From: Pseudopyrenochaeta lycopersici
Taxonomy: Eukaryota > Ascomycota > Dothideomycetes > Pleosporales > Pseudopyrenochaetaceae
DNA length: 64,000 bases
Reading direction: 5' to 3'
Assembly (NCBI GenBank): GCA_003313425.1
Contig: NHZP01000078.1
Location: 62,001 to 126,000 of the forward strand
Each line of letters begins with the position of its first letter. The first letter of the stretch is position 1. Under the pieces are notes generated by a model. That model did not search any database and was not told the origin of the DNA. It saw nothing but the letters and a program-made list of their open reading frames with translations. Below, piece by piece: positions 31,440-41,126 of this stretch. A program made the position numbers and the translations under genes.

Positions 31440-34408
31440 CAGGCATGTAGGTAATAATTATGTTATATTATATAGTTATATTGTTAGATAACTACATAAT
31501 ACATAACTGTAACTGCCTCAGGCAGTTATGTTGCCTAAGTTATATAGTTATATAACTCTACAGTATCTTTTGGTGTTGCTGGCCGCTGCATGGAGATGTG
31601 AGGTGTCAAAGTTGCCAGGTAAATCAAGGACGCTCGAGCCCATTTTACCTACAAAAGGGGCTAGTTTTAAACATATTCCGTCTGTGCGCGCGTCGCTTGG
31701 GGACTCTATGTCCCGTACCGACCCCTGAGCCCTGCCAAAAGGGTAACATCTGCACTCTGCCATCCACATCTTTTTGGTCCCTCCCTGCATTTTCAAATAC
31801 ACTATGGATAGCACCCAAAGAACAACTAGGGCTTCTCGACGAGCCCAAGAAGAAGCCAGCGAAGAACTCTCAACGATCTCCGAGCTTGATTCGCGCGACT
31901 TTGACGACTTAACGCTTGCCCGCAAGGACACGCACCACCAAGCCGGTATACCACAAAAAAGGCGCCGGAGAGCACGGGAGGCAGATGAACTTTGGAGCTT
32001 TGCATTAGATGAGCCTCCTGAAGGCAAACCACAGCGTGGCAACTCGAATCAAGAGATCTTTTACTGCAGGCGGTGTAGAAAGGGACTTACTAGTGCAACT
32101 GCCTTCCGCCTGCATCTCCGGACAACTCACGGCCTGCATATTTTATCGAATAAGAAACCAAAGGTGGAAGAGGAGTCGAATCGCCTCGCTGCTAGCTTTA
32201 ACATCCAGCAACAGCGTGCAGAGAGTACAGCGGAGGCCCTAAAGGCTCGAGTTCTTCGCGATTCGGTGAACCAAGCTGACTGGCTAAACGTACTGGTTAT
32301 GATGATAGTCAACCACAACCTCCCTCACACGATAGTCGAGTGGCCTGAGTTCCACCTCCTCATGAAGATATCAAATTACACACTGGTTGAGCGCGACGGT
32401 CCGGTTAAAAAGTCTCGCTGGTCTGTTAGAAAGCTGCTAGGAAAGACATATAAAGTTCAAAAGGAAGTTATTAAGCAAAAGCTTGCTGAATCGCTCTCTA
32501 AAATACACTTTACTACGGATATTTGGACCTCACCAAACAAGAGCCACTACCAGGCGATTACGGCTCACTTTGTGGACAAGCTAGGGAGGTTGCAGAAGGC
32601 TACATTAGCTCTTCGTGAGCACAAGGATGGTCATGGTGCTGATGAACAGGAGCAAATATTCTTTAAAGTCCTGCAGGAGTACGAGATTAACGAAGAACGG
32701 TTAGGTTATATTACTGGTAGGCATTAAATCTAATAATAAAACCCTTCGAAGTCTATTTAATGGCTAATTGCCTATATACAGGAGACAACCACGGTTCAAA
32801 TGATAAGATTTGCCGCCTTCTCGCTCGTCGCTTCCAACACTGGGGCGCTCAGCAACACCGAATTCGATGTATGGGTCATATTCTTAACTTGGCTTGCCAA
32901 GCCTTCCTCTTTACAAGGAATAAAGATGCGGTAGAGCTAGCTATTAAGGCAGCAGAGGAGCTTCGGCAAGAGGAAGAGAGGCTTGGACTTCACTCAGAGG
33001 ACGAGTATGATCAGAATGAGACTACTCAGGAAGAGTGGAGAAAGTTTGGTCCACTAGGAAAGATCCACAACGTCGCTGTATGGCTCCGTCGCTCACCATG
33101 TCGGTATCAAAGATTTGTTGAACTAGCTGGAAGAATCCTCCCCCGGGACAATGATACGCGCTGGAATTCATGGCTAACAATGTTGGAGGCGGCAATTCAA
33201 CTAGAGAACTACGTAAGAGTCTTTATTGATAAGAACTGGGATGATATGCAGAAGAACTTTATCGATCGCGATGAGTGGGAGAGCTTGAAGGAGACGAGGG
33301 ATATTTTAAAGCCCTTTCGCGACACTACCGCCATTCTCGAACGGGATAATGCGACGCTCGATCAGGTGCTAGAGTCAATGGATTACCTTATCAGCCATAT
33401 TAAAACGAAGCAGAGCGAGCATACGGCCGACACAAACCTCTCTGCATCGCTTTTGTCCATGTGGTTCGCATTTGACAAGTATTACAAACTTACCGATCGA
33501 ACACCTGCATACGCTGGCGCACTGCTTCTTAATCCTACCTTCCGGAGACGATATCTTGAGGATGAGTGGAAAGCTGTTGAAGAAGTTTACCCAGGTACGA
33601 TGGATCGGGCAATTGACGCCGTACGGAGATTGTGGATGAAGGAATATAAGTTTGTGGCTATTCCATGTGAAGCTTCAACGCCAATTGACCCAGAGTCCAT
33701 TACCAATGCCCTTGAACGACACCGATTTGAAAGGGAGATGGCTAGGTCTACATCATCAGATGAGTTTAAGCAGTTTATTGAGGTGATTCTTATAGGATCT
33801 TGCTGCCTACAACTTTTACTAACATCTTTCTCTTATAGGGCAACCCCATACCGAGTATTGCTGGCTCTGCCCTTGATTGGTGGCTCGAACCTACCCAGCG
33901 TAAGAACTTCCCACGCCTCTCACGCATGGCGATCGATCTCCTCTCTATCCCAGCGATGTCGGCCGAAAGCGAACGCGTATTCTCCGGAGCCAGGCGTACA
34001 ATAACATGGGAGCGACACCAACTTGGCGCTGAGGTTGTTGAGCAGAGTGAGTGTTTGAAGAGCTGGATTAGATTAACAGCTAGGGACGGAAGGACAATGG
34101 CAGGTGATTTGGCTAGGGAGGTGCTGGAGGAGAGTAATGCAATGAGAGATGAAGCTACGGCGGCCGTGCCGGTGCTAGAAAGCCTCCTAAGTCTCTCTAC
34201 ATCGGCGGAGACTTCCTAATAAAGAAGTTTATATAAATATTGGCACCTATTTTGAGCTTCATGCATTCATCTCACTTTTTCGAAGGGCTTACTAACCCAG
34301 TCTTGGCATTTTAGGTAACTATATAACATAATATAACTGCCCTCAAGCGGTTATTATATAACTGGAACTGCCCTTCCAATTATGTTATATAAGTTACCTA
34401 CTACCCTG
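31440..34408 (+). mobile_element. hAT transposon (family 2), autonomous-type copy
   Basis: It starts CAGGCATGTAGGTAA (31440) and ends TTAC CTACTACCCTG (34408), an imperfect inverted repeat matching the ends of the shorter copy at 34592-35800. Subterminal AT-rich TAACTATATAAC-type palindromes are repeated inside both ends. It is 2,969 bp and carries an intact three-exon transposase. The 8-bp flanks (cttccaag and gttggcgg) do not match, unlike those of the shorter copy. Confidence 0.75.
31804..34219 (+). CDS. hAT-family transposase (three exons)
   Basis: Exons 31804-32716, 32782-33782 and 33839-34219 join in phase (2,295 bases, 764 residues plus stop) across two GT-AG introns of 65 and 56 nt. 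A BED-type zinc finger lies at about residues 95-120 (YCRRCRKGLTSATAFRLHLR-x3-H). The catalytic core starts with HFTTDIWTS at about 240, and the second acidic motif GDNHGSND is formed across the first splice junction. The C-terminal dimerisation region is ALDWWLEPTQRKNFPRLSRM followed by AIDLLSIPAMSAESERVFSG. No internal stops. It would move this element and the deleted copy next to it. Confidence 0.85.
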
Positions 34409-34591
34409 GTTGGCGGGGCCGCAGAACCCTAATTGCGGTATCTAATTCGTCTGGTAATGGTTTAGGAGACAATCCGCTGCCTGGATACGCTATTAATTAC
34501 TGAAAAAAACTCTGCTATAATCTGTCCCTGGAGCGCATCTAATACGAACGTACGTGCATGAGCAAAAACTAGGTTCCTAGGACTAACAAAC
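34409..34591 (-). pseudogene. DUF6589-type relic, third segment
   Basis: The minus-strand frame continues from the segment at 35867-35801 once the hAT copy and one of its duplications are removed: ...QFVSPRNLVFAHARTFVLDAL and on to a TAA at about 34466. It then decays. It belongs with 41127-42750. Confidence 0.4.
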
Positions 34592-35800
34592 CAGGGATGT
34601 AGGTAATAATTATGTTATATTATGTAGTTATATTGTTAGATAACTACATAATACATAACTGTAACTGCCTCAGGCAGTTATGTTACCTAAGTTATACAGT
34701 TATATAACTCTACAGTATCTTTTGGTGTTGCTGGCCGCTGCATGGAGATGTGAGGTATCAAAGTTGCCAGGTTAGTCAAGGACGCTCGAGCCCATTCTAA
34801 CCTGCAAAAGGGGCTAATTTACACATATTCCGTCTGTGCGCGCGTCGCCTGCGGACTCTATGTCCCGTACGACCCCTGAGGCCTGCCAAAAAGGTAACAT
34901 CTGCACTCTGCCATCCACATCTTTTTGGCCCCTACCTGTATTTTCAAATACACTATAGGTAGCACCCAAAGAACAACTAGGACTTCTCAACGAGCCCAAG
35001 AAGAAGCCAGTGACGAAGTCTCAACAATCTCCGAGCTTGATTCGCGCGACTTTGACGACTTAACGCTTGCCCGCAAGGACACGCACCACCAAGTCGGTAT
35101 ACCACAAAATGGCGCTGGAGAGCACGGGAGGTAGATAAACTTTAGATTGTATTAGATGAGCCTCCAGAAGGCAAACCACAGCGTGGTAACTCGAACCAAG
35201 AGATCTTTTACTGCAACCGGTGTAGAAAGGGACTTAGTAGTGCAACTGCCTTCCGCCTGCATCTCCGGACAACTCATGGCCTGCATATTATATCGAATAA
35301 AGAACCAAAGGTAGAAGAGGAGTCGAATCGCCTCGCTGTTAGCTTTAACATCCAGCAACAGCGTGCCGAAAGCAAACGCGTATTCTCCGGAGCCAGGCAT
35401 ACAATAATATGGGAGCGACACCAACTTGGCGCTGAGGTTGTTGAACAGAGTGAGTGTTTGAAGAGCTGGATTAGATTAACAGCTAGGGACGGAGGGACAA
35501 TGGCAGGTGATTTGGCTAGGGAGGTGCTGGTGGAGAGTAATGCAATGAGAGATGAAGCTAGCGTGGCCGTGTTGGTGCTAGAAGTCCTCCTAAGTCTCTC
35601 TACACTTCCTAATAAAGAAGATTATATAACTTTTAGTACGTATTTTGAGCTTTATGCACTCATCTCACTTTTTCGAAGGCTTACTAATCCAGTCTTGGCA
35701 TTTTAGATAACTATATAACATAATATAACTGCCCTCGAGCGGTTATTATATAACTGGAACTGCCCTTCTAATTATGTTATATAAGTTACCTACAAGCCTG
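34592..35800 (+). mobile_element. Non-autonomous hAT copy with internal deletion and 8-bp TSD
   Basis: Ends CAGGGATGTAGGTAA and (reverse complement) CAGGCTTGTAGGTAA; flanked on both sides by taacaaac (34584-34591 and 35801-35808), a perfect 8-bp hAT target duplication. The first 760 bases and last 430 bases correspond to the 31440-34408 element. Between them about 1.75 kb is missing: the join goes from the codons for NIQQQRAE to AESERVFSGARR, with a GC/GCCGA microhomology. The remaining coding sequence has stops (about 35134, 35149). It cannot make transposase but keeps both ends. Confidence 0.85.
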
Positions 35801-35867
35801 TAACAAACTGACGAGCCATCTTCCCAGACAGGTACCGCAGAGACGAGTGGTTGCACCGCTCGCCTCC
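35801..35867 (-). pseudogene. DUF6589-type relic, second segment
   Basis: Sixty-seven bases between the hAT copy and the Copia element. On the minus strand they continue the reading frame of the 41127-42750 segment (…SKPAGG|ERCNHSSLRYLSGKMARQF) when the Copia element and one cctcc copy are removed. Confidence 0.5.
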
Positions 35868-36042
35868 TGTCAGATAAGAGGCATAAAAACTGAAGTATAC
35901 GAATACTGCATCGTAGACGGTATCACCTATGTATCATCGATGTATCAGGTCTGTGTTTAAAAAGGAGAGAAAACAGAACCAACGAAAATACAATCAATTC
36001 TGATCCACGATGATGACCAAAAAGATTCATTAAATTCTGACA
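35868..36042 (+). repeat. 5' LTR of the Copia element
   Basis: 175 bp, TG...CA ends, same sequence as the 3' LTR by eye. Its last 20 bases resemble the right end of the element at 6804-7229. Confidence 0.95.
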
Positions 36043-36079
36043 ATTAAGAGTCTCACTGACCCTATAACGAGCGAGGACC

Positions 36080-37405
36080 ATGTCTCACGCAAATATTACC
36101 GGCGTACGCGACGCTACGATCATCCTCACCGACTACACGAACTACACGCCATGGTTACTACAACTCAAAGCAAAAGCAGAGTTCCACGACGTATGGGCAA
36201 TCGCAGACCCTGATGGAACTAGAGAACCTTTGCTGGAACCGATCCCCCCAGTCCTACCACGATTAGCTGACTACGTACCGGCTGTAGTCCAACGACCGGC
36301 ACCCAGCGCGTCGTCAAACTCTCGGGGTAACCGGGTTGGATCATCAAGCCAGCCAACAAGATCAAACCCGTCCCGAACCGATGCAACTCCAGCTACACCG
36401 ACGAAACTATCGGACTTATCACCTGAAAGCCAGGAAACATACAAGGCCGATCGAGACGACTACAAGGTACAGCTCGAAGCCTACAAGATCGACGAGAAGA
36501 AATACGACAGAGAACGGGCTAACTATCGGTTACTTGCAACGCACATTCAGAGCACAGTATCAGCGCACATTCAGCGCAACTGCTGCCTCCCTGGTACCAC
36601 GATTCGCCGATGGATTATTGATATCCGAAGGACAGTAGGAATCAACCCACTCGAAGAACGCCAACGAGCACGAACAAGATATCACAATGCATTGAAGCCA
36701 ATGAGGACCCCAGTAAACTGGGATATCTGGCTTGCCGAATACGATCGAGCAGCAACTGACGCTGAGACCGAAGGAGTCGCGGAGGTACAACATAATGACG
36801 ACATTATAGAAGATTTCTTGTCGGCAGTGGAAAAGGTAGCACCTATGTGGGTGACTGCCTTCTCTAGCCAGGTGGCCAGAGGTGACCCAGACCATGACAG
36901 AAAAGAAATGATGAAACTCTTCCGGGAGCATATGAGCCGCTCCTACCCACAAAAGGGCAAGCAGAAGAGCGCTTTCGCTGCTGGAGACGCTGCATACCCC
37001 GCTGGCGGTGAATCCGACCAGGGCGCACAGAGGGACGCCTCCGGTGTAGCTGAAGAAGCATCATCAGCCTTACGGGGCAAGAACCGTGGTAGAACACGGG
37101 GAAAACGCAAATTTGGGCAAAGCAGCACCAGATCCAAGCATTCCTCTCTGGAGGATACGGCGGCAGTCGAAGGCACAACATGCCATGCTTGTGAACAGCG
37201 CCACAATCTTTTTGATTGTTTCTATCTAAACGAAGATAAGGCACCTACGTGGTTTACACCAGATTCAAGAATAGCCAAACTCGTTGAGTACAAAAGAAAG
37301 TATGACCCAGAGCTAATCAAATTATTAGACTCAAAGCGCCAACGATCAAAGACGCCGCTGATTAAGAATTCGCAAACACCAACACCCGAAGTCTTAAAAG
37401 ATTGA
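36080..37405 (+). CDS. Copia Gag, stops at a leaky-type TGA
   Basis: 441 residues from ATG at 36080, 38 bases after the 5' LTR. A Gag-like region comes first (TDYTNYTPWLLQLKAKAEFH; ...DIRRTVGINPLEERQRAR...). A Thr/Pro/Gln-rich linker and a basic stretch follow. The zinc knuckle is CHACEQRHNLFDC (C-x2-C-x4-H-x4-C) at about 375. The stop at 37403-37405 is TGA followed by CTA G, and the next frame is the same frame as pol (37454 - 36080 is divisible by three). Gag forms the particle; ordinary termination would give Gag, occasional readthrough Gag-Pol. Confidence 0.9.
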   Translation: MSHANITGVRDATIILTDYTNYTPWLLQLKAKAEFHDVWAIADPDGTREPLLEPIPPVLPRLADYVPAVVQRPAPSASSNSRGNRVGSSSQPTRSNPSRTDATPATPTKLSDLSPESQETYKADRDDYKVQLEAYKIDEKKYDRERANYRLLATHIQSTVSAHIQRNCCLPGTTIRRWIIDIRRTVGINPLEERQRARTRYHNALKPMRTPVNWDIWLAEYDRAATDAETEGVAEVQHNDDIIEDFLSAVEKVAPMWVTAFSSQVARGDPDHDRKEMMKLFREHMSRSYPQKGKQKSAFAAGDAAYPAGGESDQGAQRDASGVAEEASSALRGKNRGRTRGKRKFGQSSTRSKHSSLEDTAAVEGTTCHACEQRHNLFDCFYLNEDKAPTWFTPDSRIAKLVEYKRKYDPELIKLLDSKRQRSKTPLIKNSQTPTPEVLKD

Positions 37406-37409
37406 CTAG
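37403..37409 (+). promoter_or_regulatory. Candidate stop-readthrough signal TGA CTA G
   Basis: TGA CTA G sits exactly at the gag/pol junction, with no frame change between the two. UGA CUA (G) is an established leaky-stop context in animal, plant-viral and fungal mRNAs, including fungal peroxisomal isoforms. Function here is inference. Confidence 0.6.
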
Positions 37410-40400
37410 AAGGAAGAGTTATATCAACAATCGAAGCCGCGTATACCGCGTCAGTGTTCTCAATGAAGAACCAACCGTATCCGCTAAAGAATGCATTCAT
37501 CCTCGATTCGGGCGCGACAATACACATCTGCAACATGGCGCAACGCCTAACTCACCTCCGTCCACCTATCCCCGGTGACTGCGTGTGGACAGGCGACGCA
37601 CGAATATGGATTAAAGGATATGGCACCGTACATATCAAAGTCAAGTCACCATATGGCACAGAGATACTCCGATTAGAGAACGTTGCCTTCTGCCCGGAGA
37701 TTCTATGCAACCTCGTCTCATTTAGACTACTCAGACGGCAAGGAATTTGGTGGGATAATAAGAATGAACCTACGTCGTTAAAGAGATGGGACAACTCCAT
37801 CATCGCATACCTGACGGAAGCACACAACCAATGGGTACTCGAGCAATCAGATGCAAACGACAGTGCCTTTCACACCCGATTCAACTCTCGAACCAAGCGG
37901 TCGCCACAAAGAGCAAGTGCGATACTATGGCACAAGCGCCTAGGGCATCCAGGGCCCGCAGTGATCGAACACCTCGTCCAACAATCTGAGGGGGTGCGCA
38001 TCAAAGGCGTCACTACAGTCGAGTGCGACGCATGTGGGAGAGCCAAATCAAAGCGCAGGATCCGCAGAGAACCTCGACTGAGCGAAGAAGGGCCGGGAGA
38101 ACGAATCGCGATCGACTTTCACGACTACGAAGTCGGGAGCTACTCAAAGGAAAAGAGCCAAATGCTTATCACTGACCGATTCTCGGCATATAACTGGGAT
38201 TTCTACTTTACCGACAACAGACCAGCACGATCTATTATTCGATTACTGGATAATTTCACTTGCTTCCTATATACGCAGTTCAATATTACTGTAAAAGTTA
38301 TCGAGACGGACAACGAGATAGTGACCGTCAAGCCAGAAGTTAAGAGATGGTGCACGTCCAAAGGCATAAAGGTCGAGCCTTCTGCTCCTGATACCCAATC
38401 ACAGAATGGCGGGGGAGAACGCTCAGGGGGTGTGATAAAAGAAAAGGCACGCACGATACGACTGGATGCTAATCTTCCCTGGGAACTATGGCCAGAAATC
38501 ACAAGAGCGGCAGTATACCTGTACAATAGAACGCCGAACTACTCAAACCGCTGGAAAAGCCCATACGAGGTATTCTTCACAAGGGTCGCTGCTATGAATG
38601 GTATCGTCACTGGACCACGGAAACCAAACCAAGCTCATCTTAAAGCATATGGCTGCAAGGCATTTGCAATGACCGACGATACCCACCGAGGAAAGTCGCG
38701 ACTGCAACGCTTGGATCCAAAGGCCTGGATTGGCTATCTTATTGGCTATCAATCTACAAACATCTACCGAGTTTGGATCCCGTCACTAGCTAAAGTCATC
38801 AGCACAAGAGACGTAGTCTTCGACGAAAGCGTAGTGTTCAGCGGCAAAACGGAAGACCTCATGGACAACCTTATGCACAATACCCTGCAGGAGATTGCAA
38901 TGTGGGTGAAAACGATTGAACTGCCTACACCACCGCGACAAGGACAGCCTGAGACTGGGTCGTTCTACGAAGACGATACAATGATGGGAGAGAGCTCAAG
39001 CCCACAAGGTCAAAAGTCAAGAGGTTGCCGAAATAGAAAAGTTATGGACTCATACCCAACGCCGCCAGACACTCCGCCACCCGTAGCTCTCCTTAGCCAG
39101 GCGTGGACCGACGAACTTGAAGCTAATAGCACGACGACACATGGCTCGTCAAAGACAGAACCATGGGCAGCAGCATTTATGGCCGGCACTCAAGCAGGGC
39201 ACGTAGGGGAACATGAAGGCAAGCCCATTGACAAGGCACAGCTGAAGAGAATGCTGGCAAAGGGGGTGAAGCCTCACCGAAACCAATTGCCACCTCTGCC
39301 GGCGACTTACTCAAAGCTTGAAGATCATCCTCTGTACGAAATGTTCAAGGAAGCAGAACGAGAACACCTAAGGAGCCATGAACAAATGAAGTCCTGGGCT
39401 GAAGTGCCAATCACTCCCATCAAACGGAAAGGTCACCAAATATTAGACTGCATGTGGGTGTATACCTACAAATTGGACAAACACCATCGCCTTATTAAAT
39501 GCAAAGCACGACTGGTCGTTCGTGGCGATCAGCAACGAAACATCACGTCACAAGACACATACGCAGCCACTTTAGCCAGCAGGTCTTTTCGAATGCTCAT
39601 GGCAATCGCTGCCAAGTTCAACCTTGAACTTAAACAGTACGACGTTACTAACGCATTCGTGCATGCAACCATAGATAGAGAAATCTACATGAGAATGCCA
39701 CGAGGATACCAGAAGCCCGGAACGATCCTTAAGCTTGAAAAGGCACTTTACGGTCTTCGAATTTCACCGCTCCTATGGCAGAAAGAATTCGTCTCAACCC
39801 TCACCAAACTAGGCTTCAAACAAGTGCCACATGAGGCCTGCTGCATGATCAAGGATGGCATTATCATCTTCTTTTACGTCGATGACATTATCTTAGCCTA
39901 TCACCAGAAGAAGGAGGTAGAAGCTCAACAAACTATCAAGGCTCTTCAAGAAAGATACACCTTCACAGGTGGAGAAGACCTGCAATGGTTCCTCGGCGTT
40001 GAAGTTATCAGAGACCGAGAACAACGATTAATTCAACTCTCCCAGTTAGCCTATGCCGACAAAATTAGCAGACTTGCAGATAGGAAAGATGTCCGACATG
40101 ATACCCCAATGGCAAGCGTTGAACTCCAGCCACGCGAGGGATTAGCATCACCATCAGAAGTCAACAAATACCAGCGTAAGATTGGTTCCTTACTATTTGC
40201 CGCCGTTACAACACGACCAGATATAGCCTTCGCAACATCGCGCCTTGCACGCTTCCTCGTCAACCCTGGCACGGAGCATCAGGAGGCTGCTGACAGAGTC
40301 CTGCTCTACCTTGCAGCGACAAAATCAAGAGCACTCCAATTGGGAGGAGGCGACAAGCTTGAAGTAGCCAGCGACGCATCATTTGGCGATAATACAGTCG

Positions 40401-40903
40401 ATAGAAAGAGTTCGCAAGGTTATGTGATTAAGCTATTCGGTGGTCTTGTTACCTGGAGAGCAAGTAAACAGGACACGGTCACTACCTCAACGACTGAAGC
40501 AGAACTGCTCGCACTCTCCCAAGTAGCAAAGGAAGCTATCTTTACTTCGCGACTTCTCAAGGAGCTCCAGGTATCATTGCCGGAGTCGACTATTACAATT
40601 CAATGCGACAATACACAGACAATTCGACTTGTTACGGAAGAGATTGCAAAACTTCAAACCAAACTTCGACATGTAGACATCCACAACCACTGGCTACGAC
40701 AAGAAGTATTGCTGGGACGAATTCAAGTCAAATACGTAGAGTCCTCGCAAATGATAGCAGATGGACTTACCAAAGCGCTGCCCTCAAACAAATGGGAGAA
40801 CTTTCTTAATCAATTAGGACTGGTAAACAAGAAACCGGCCTTAGCAAAAGAGTTAAAACTCGAAGACATACAGACTCAAATAGAGGATCTGACAATCGCA
40901 TAA
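37406..40903 (+). CDS. Copia Pol (protease, integrase, reverse transcriptase, RNase H)
   Basis: Open from the codon after the TGA to TAA at 40903; first ATG at 37454 (1,149 residues). Domains in order: aspartic protease ILDSGATIHIC (about residue 17); integrase zinc-binding HKRLGHPGPAVIEHL...CDACG (about 160-195); integrase core with IDFHDYE, ETDNE and the E of SQNGGGERSGG; reverse transcriptase (RVT_2) from about 640 with VYTYKLDKHHRLIKCKARLV and the active-site FYVDDIILAY; RNase H with ASDASFGDN, STTEAEL and HVDIHNHWLR. All catalytic motifs are seen and no second stop exists. Expression most simply needs stop readthrough from gag. Confidence 0.92.
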   Translation, partial: LEGRVISTIEAAYTASVFSMKNQPYPLKNAFILDSGATIHICNMAQRLTHLRPPIPGDCVWTGDARIWIKGYGTVHIKVKSPYGTEILRLENVAFCPEILCNLVSFRLLRRQGIWWDNKNEPTSLKRWDNSIIAYLTEAHNQWVLEQSDANDSAFHTRFNSRTKRSPQRASAILWHKRLGHPGPAVIEHLVQQSEGVRIKGVTTVECDACGRAKSKRRIRREPRLSEEGPGERIAIDFHDYEVGSYSKEKSQMLITDRFSAYNWDFYFTDNRPARSIIRLLDNFTCFLYTQFNITVKVIETDNEIVTVKPEVKRWCTSKGIKVEPSAPDTQSQNGGGERSGGVIKEKARTIRLDANLPWELWPEITRAAVYLYNRTPNYSNRWKSPYEVFFTRVAAMNGIVTGPRKPNQAHLKAYGCKAFAMTDDTHRGKSRLQRLDPKAWIGYLIGYQSTNIYRVWIPSLAKVISTRDVVFDESVVFSGKTEDLMDNLMHNTLQEIAMWVKTIELPTPPRQGQPETGSFYEDDTMMGESSSPQGQKSRGCRNRKVMDSYPTPPDTPPPVALLSQAWTDELEANSTTTHGSSKTEPWAAAFMAGTQAGHVGEHEGKPIDKAQLKRMLAKGVKPHRNQLPPLPATYSKLEDHPLYEMFKEAEREHLRSHEQMKSWAEVPITPIKRKGHQILDCMWVYTYKLDKHHRLIKCKARLVVRGDQQRNITSQDTYAATLASRSFRMLMAIAAKFNLELKQYDVTNAFVHATIDREIYMRMPRGYQKPGTILKLEKALYGLRISPLLWQKEFVSTLTKLGFKQVPHEACCMIKDGIIIFFYVDDIILAYHQKKEVEAQQTIKALQERYTFTGGEDLQWFLGVEVIRDREQRLIQLSQLAYADKISRLADRKDVRHDTPMASVELQPREGLASPSEVNKYQRKIGSLLFAAVTTRPDIAFATSRLARFLVNPGTEHQEAADRVLLYLAATKSRALQLGGGDKLEVASDASFGDNTVDRKSSQGYVIKLFGGLVTWRASKQDTVTTSTTEAELLALSQVAKEAIFTSRLLKELQVSLPESTITIQCDNTQTIRLVTEEIAKLQTKLRHVDIHNHWLRQEVLLGRIQVKYVESSQMIADGLTKALPSNKWENFLNQLGLVNKKPALAKELKLEDIQTQIEDLTIA

Positions 40904-40951
40904 GATATAGGTTTGTGGCAGCTTAGAAGATCACTCTAAGCTGAGGGGGTG

Positions 40952-41126
40952 TGTCAGATAAGAGGCATAAAAACTGAAGTATACGAATACTGCATCGTAG
41001 ACGGTATCACCTATGTATCATCGATGTATCAGGTCTGTGTTTAAAAAGGAGAGAAAACAGAACCAACGAAAATACAATCAATTCTGATCCACGATGATGA
41101 CCAAAAAGATTCATTAAATTCTGACA
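40952..41126 (+). repeat. 3' LTR of the Copia element
   Basis: 175 bp, reads the same as the 5' LTR; followed by target duplication cctcc. Confidence 0.95.

Larger units (their letters stand above)
35868..41126 (+). mobile_element. Ty1/Copia LTR retrotransposon, complete and recent
   Basis: Two 175-bp LTRs (35868-36042, 40952-41126) that I read as identical, beginning TGTCAGA and ending TCTGACA. A perfect 5-bp target duplication cctcc stands at 35863-35867 and 41127-41131. A purine-rich tract GAGGGGGTG lies immediately before the 3' LTR. Internal coding sequence is open apart from one TGA between gag and pol. I did not recognise a standard primer-binding site after the 5' LTR. Identical LTRs imply recent insertion. 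Confidence 0.95.

Noticed and set aside
36043..36079. Primer-binding site of the Copia element
   Set aside because: The sequence after the 5' LTR does not match the initiator tRNA-Met patterns I know; left unassigned.
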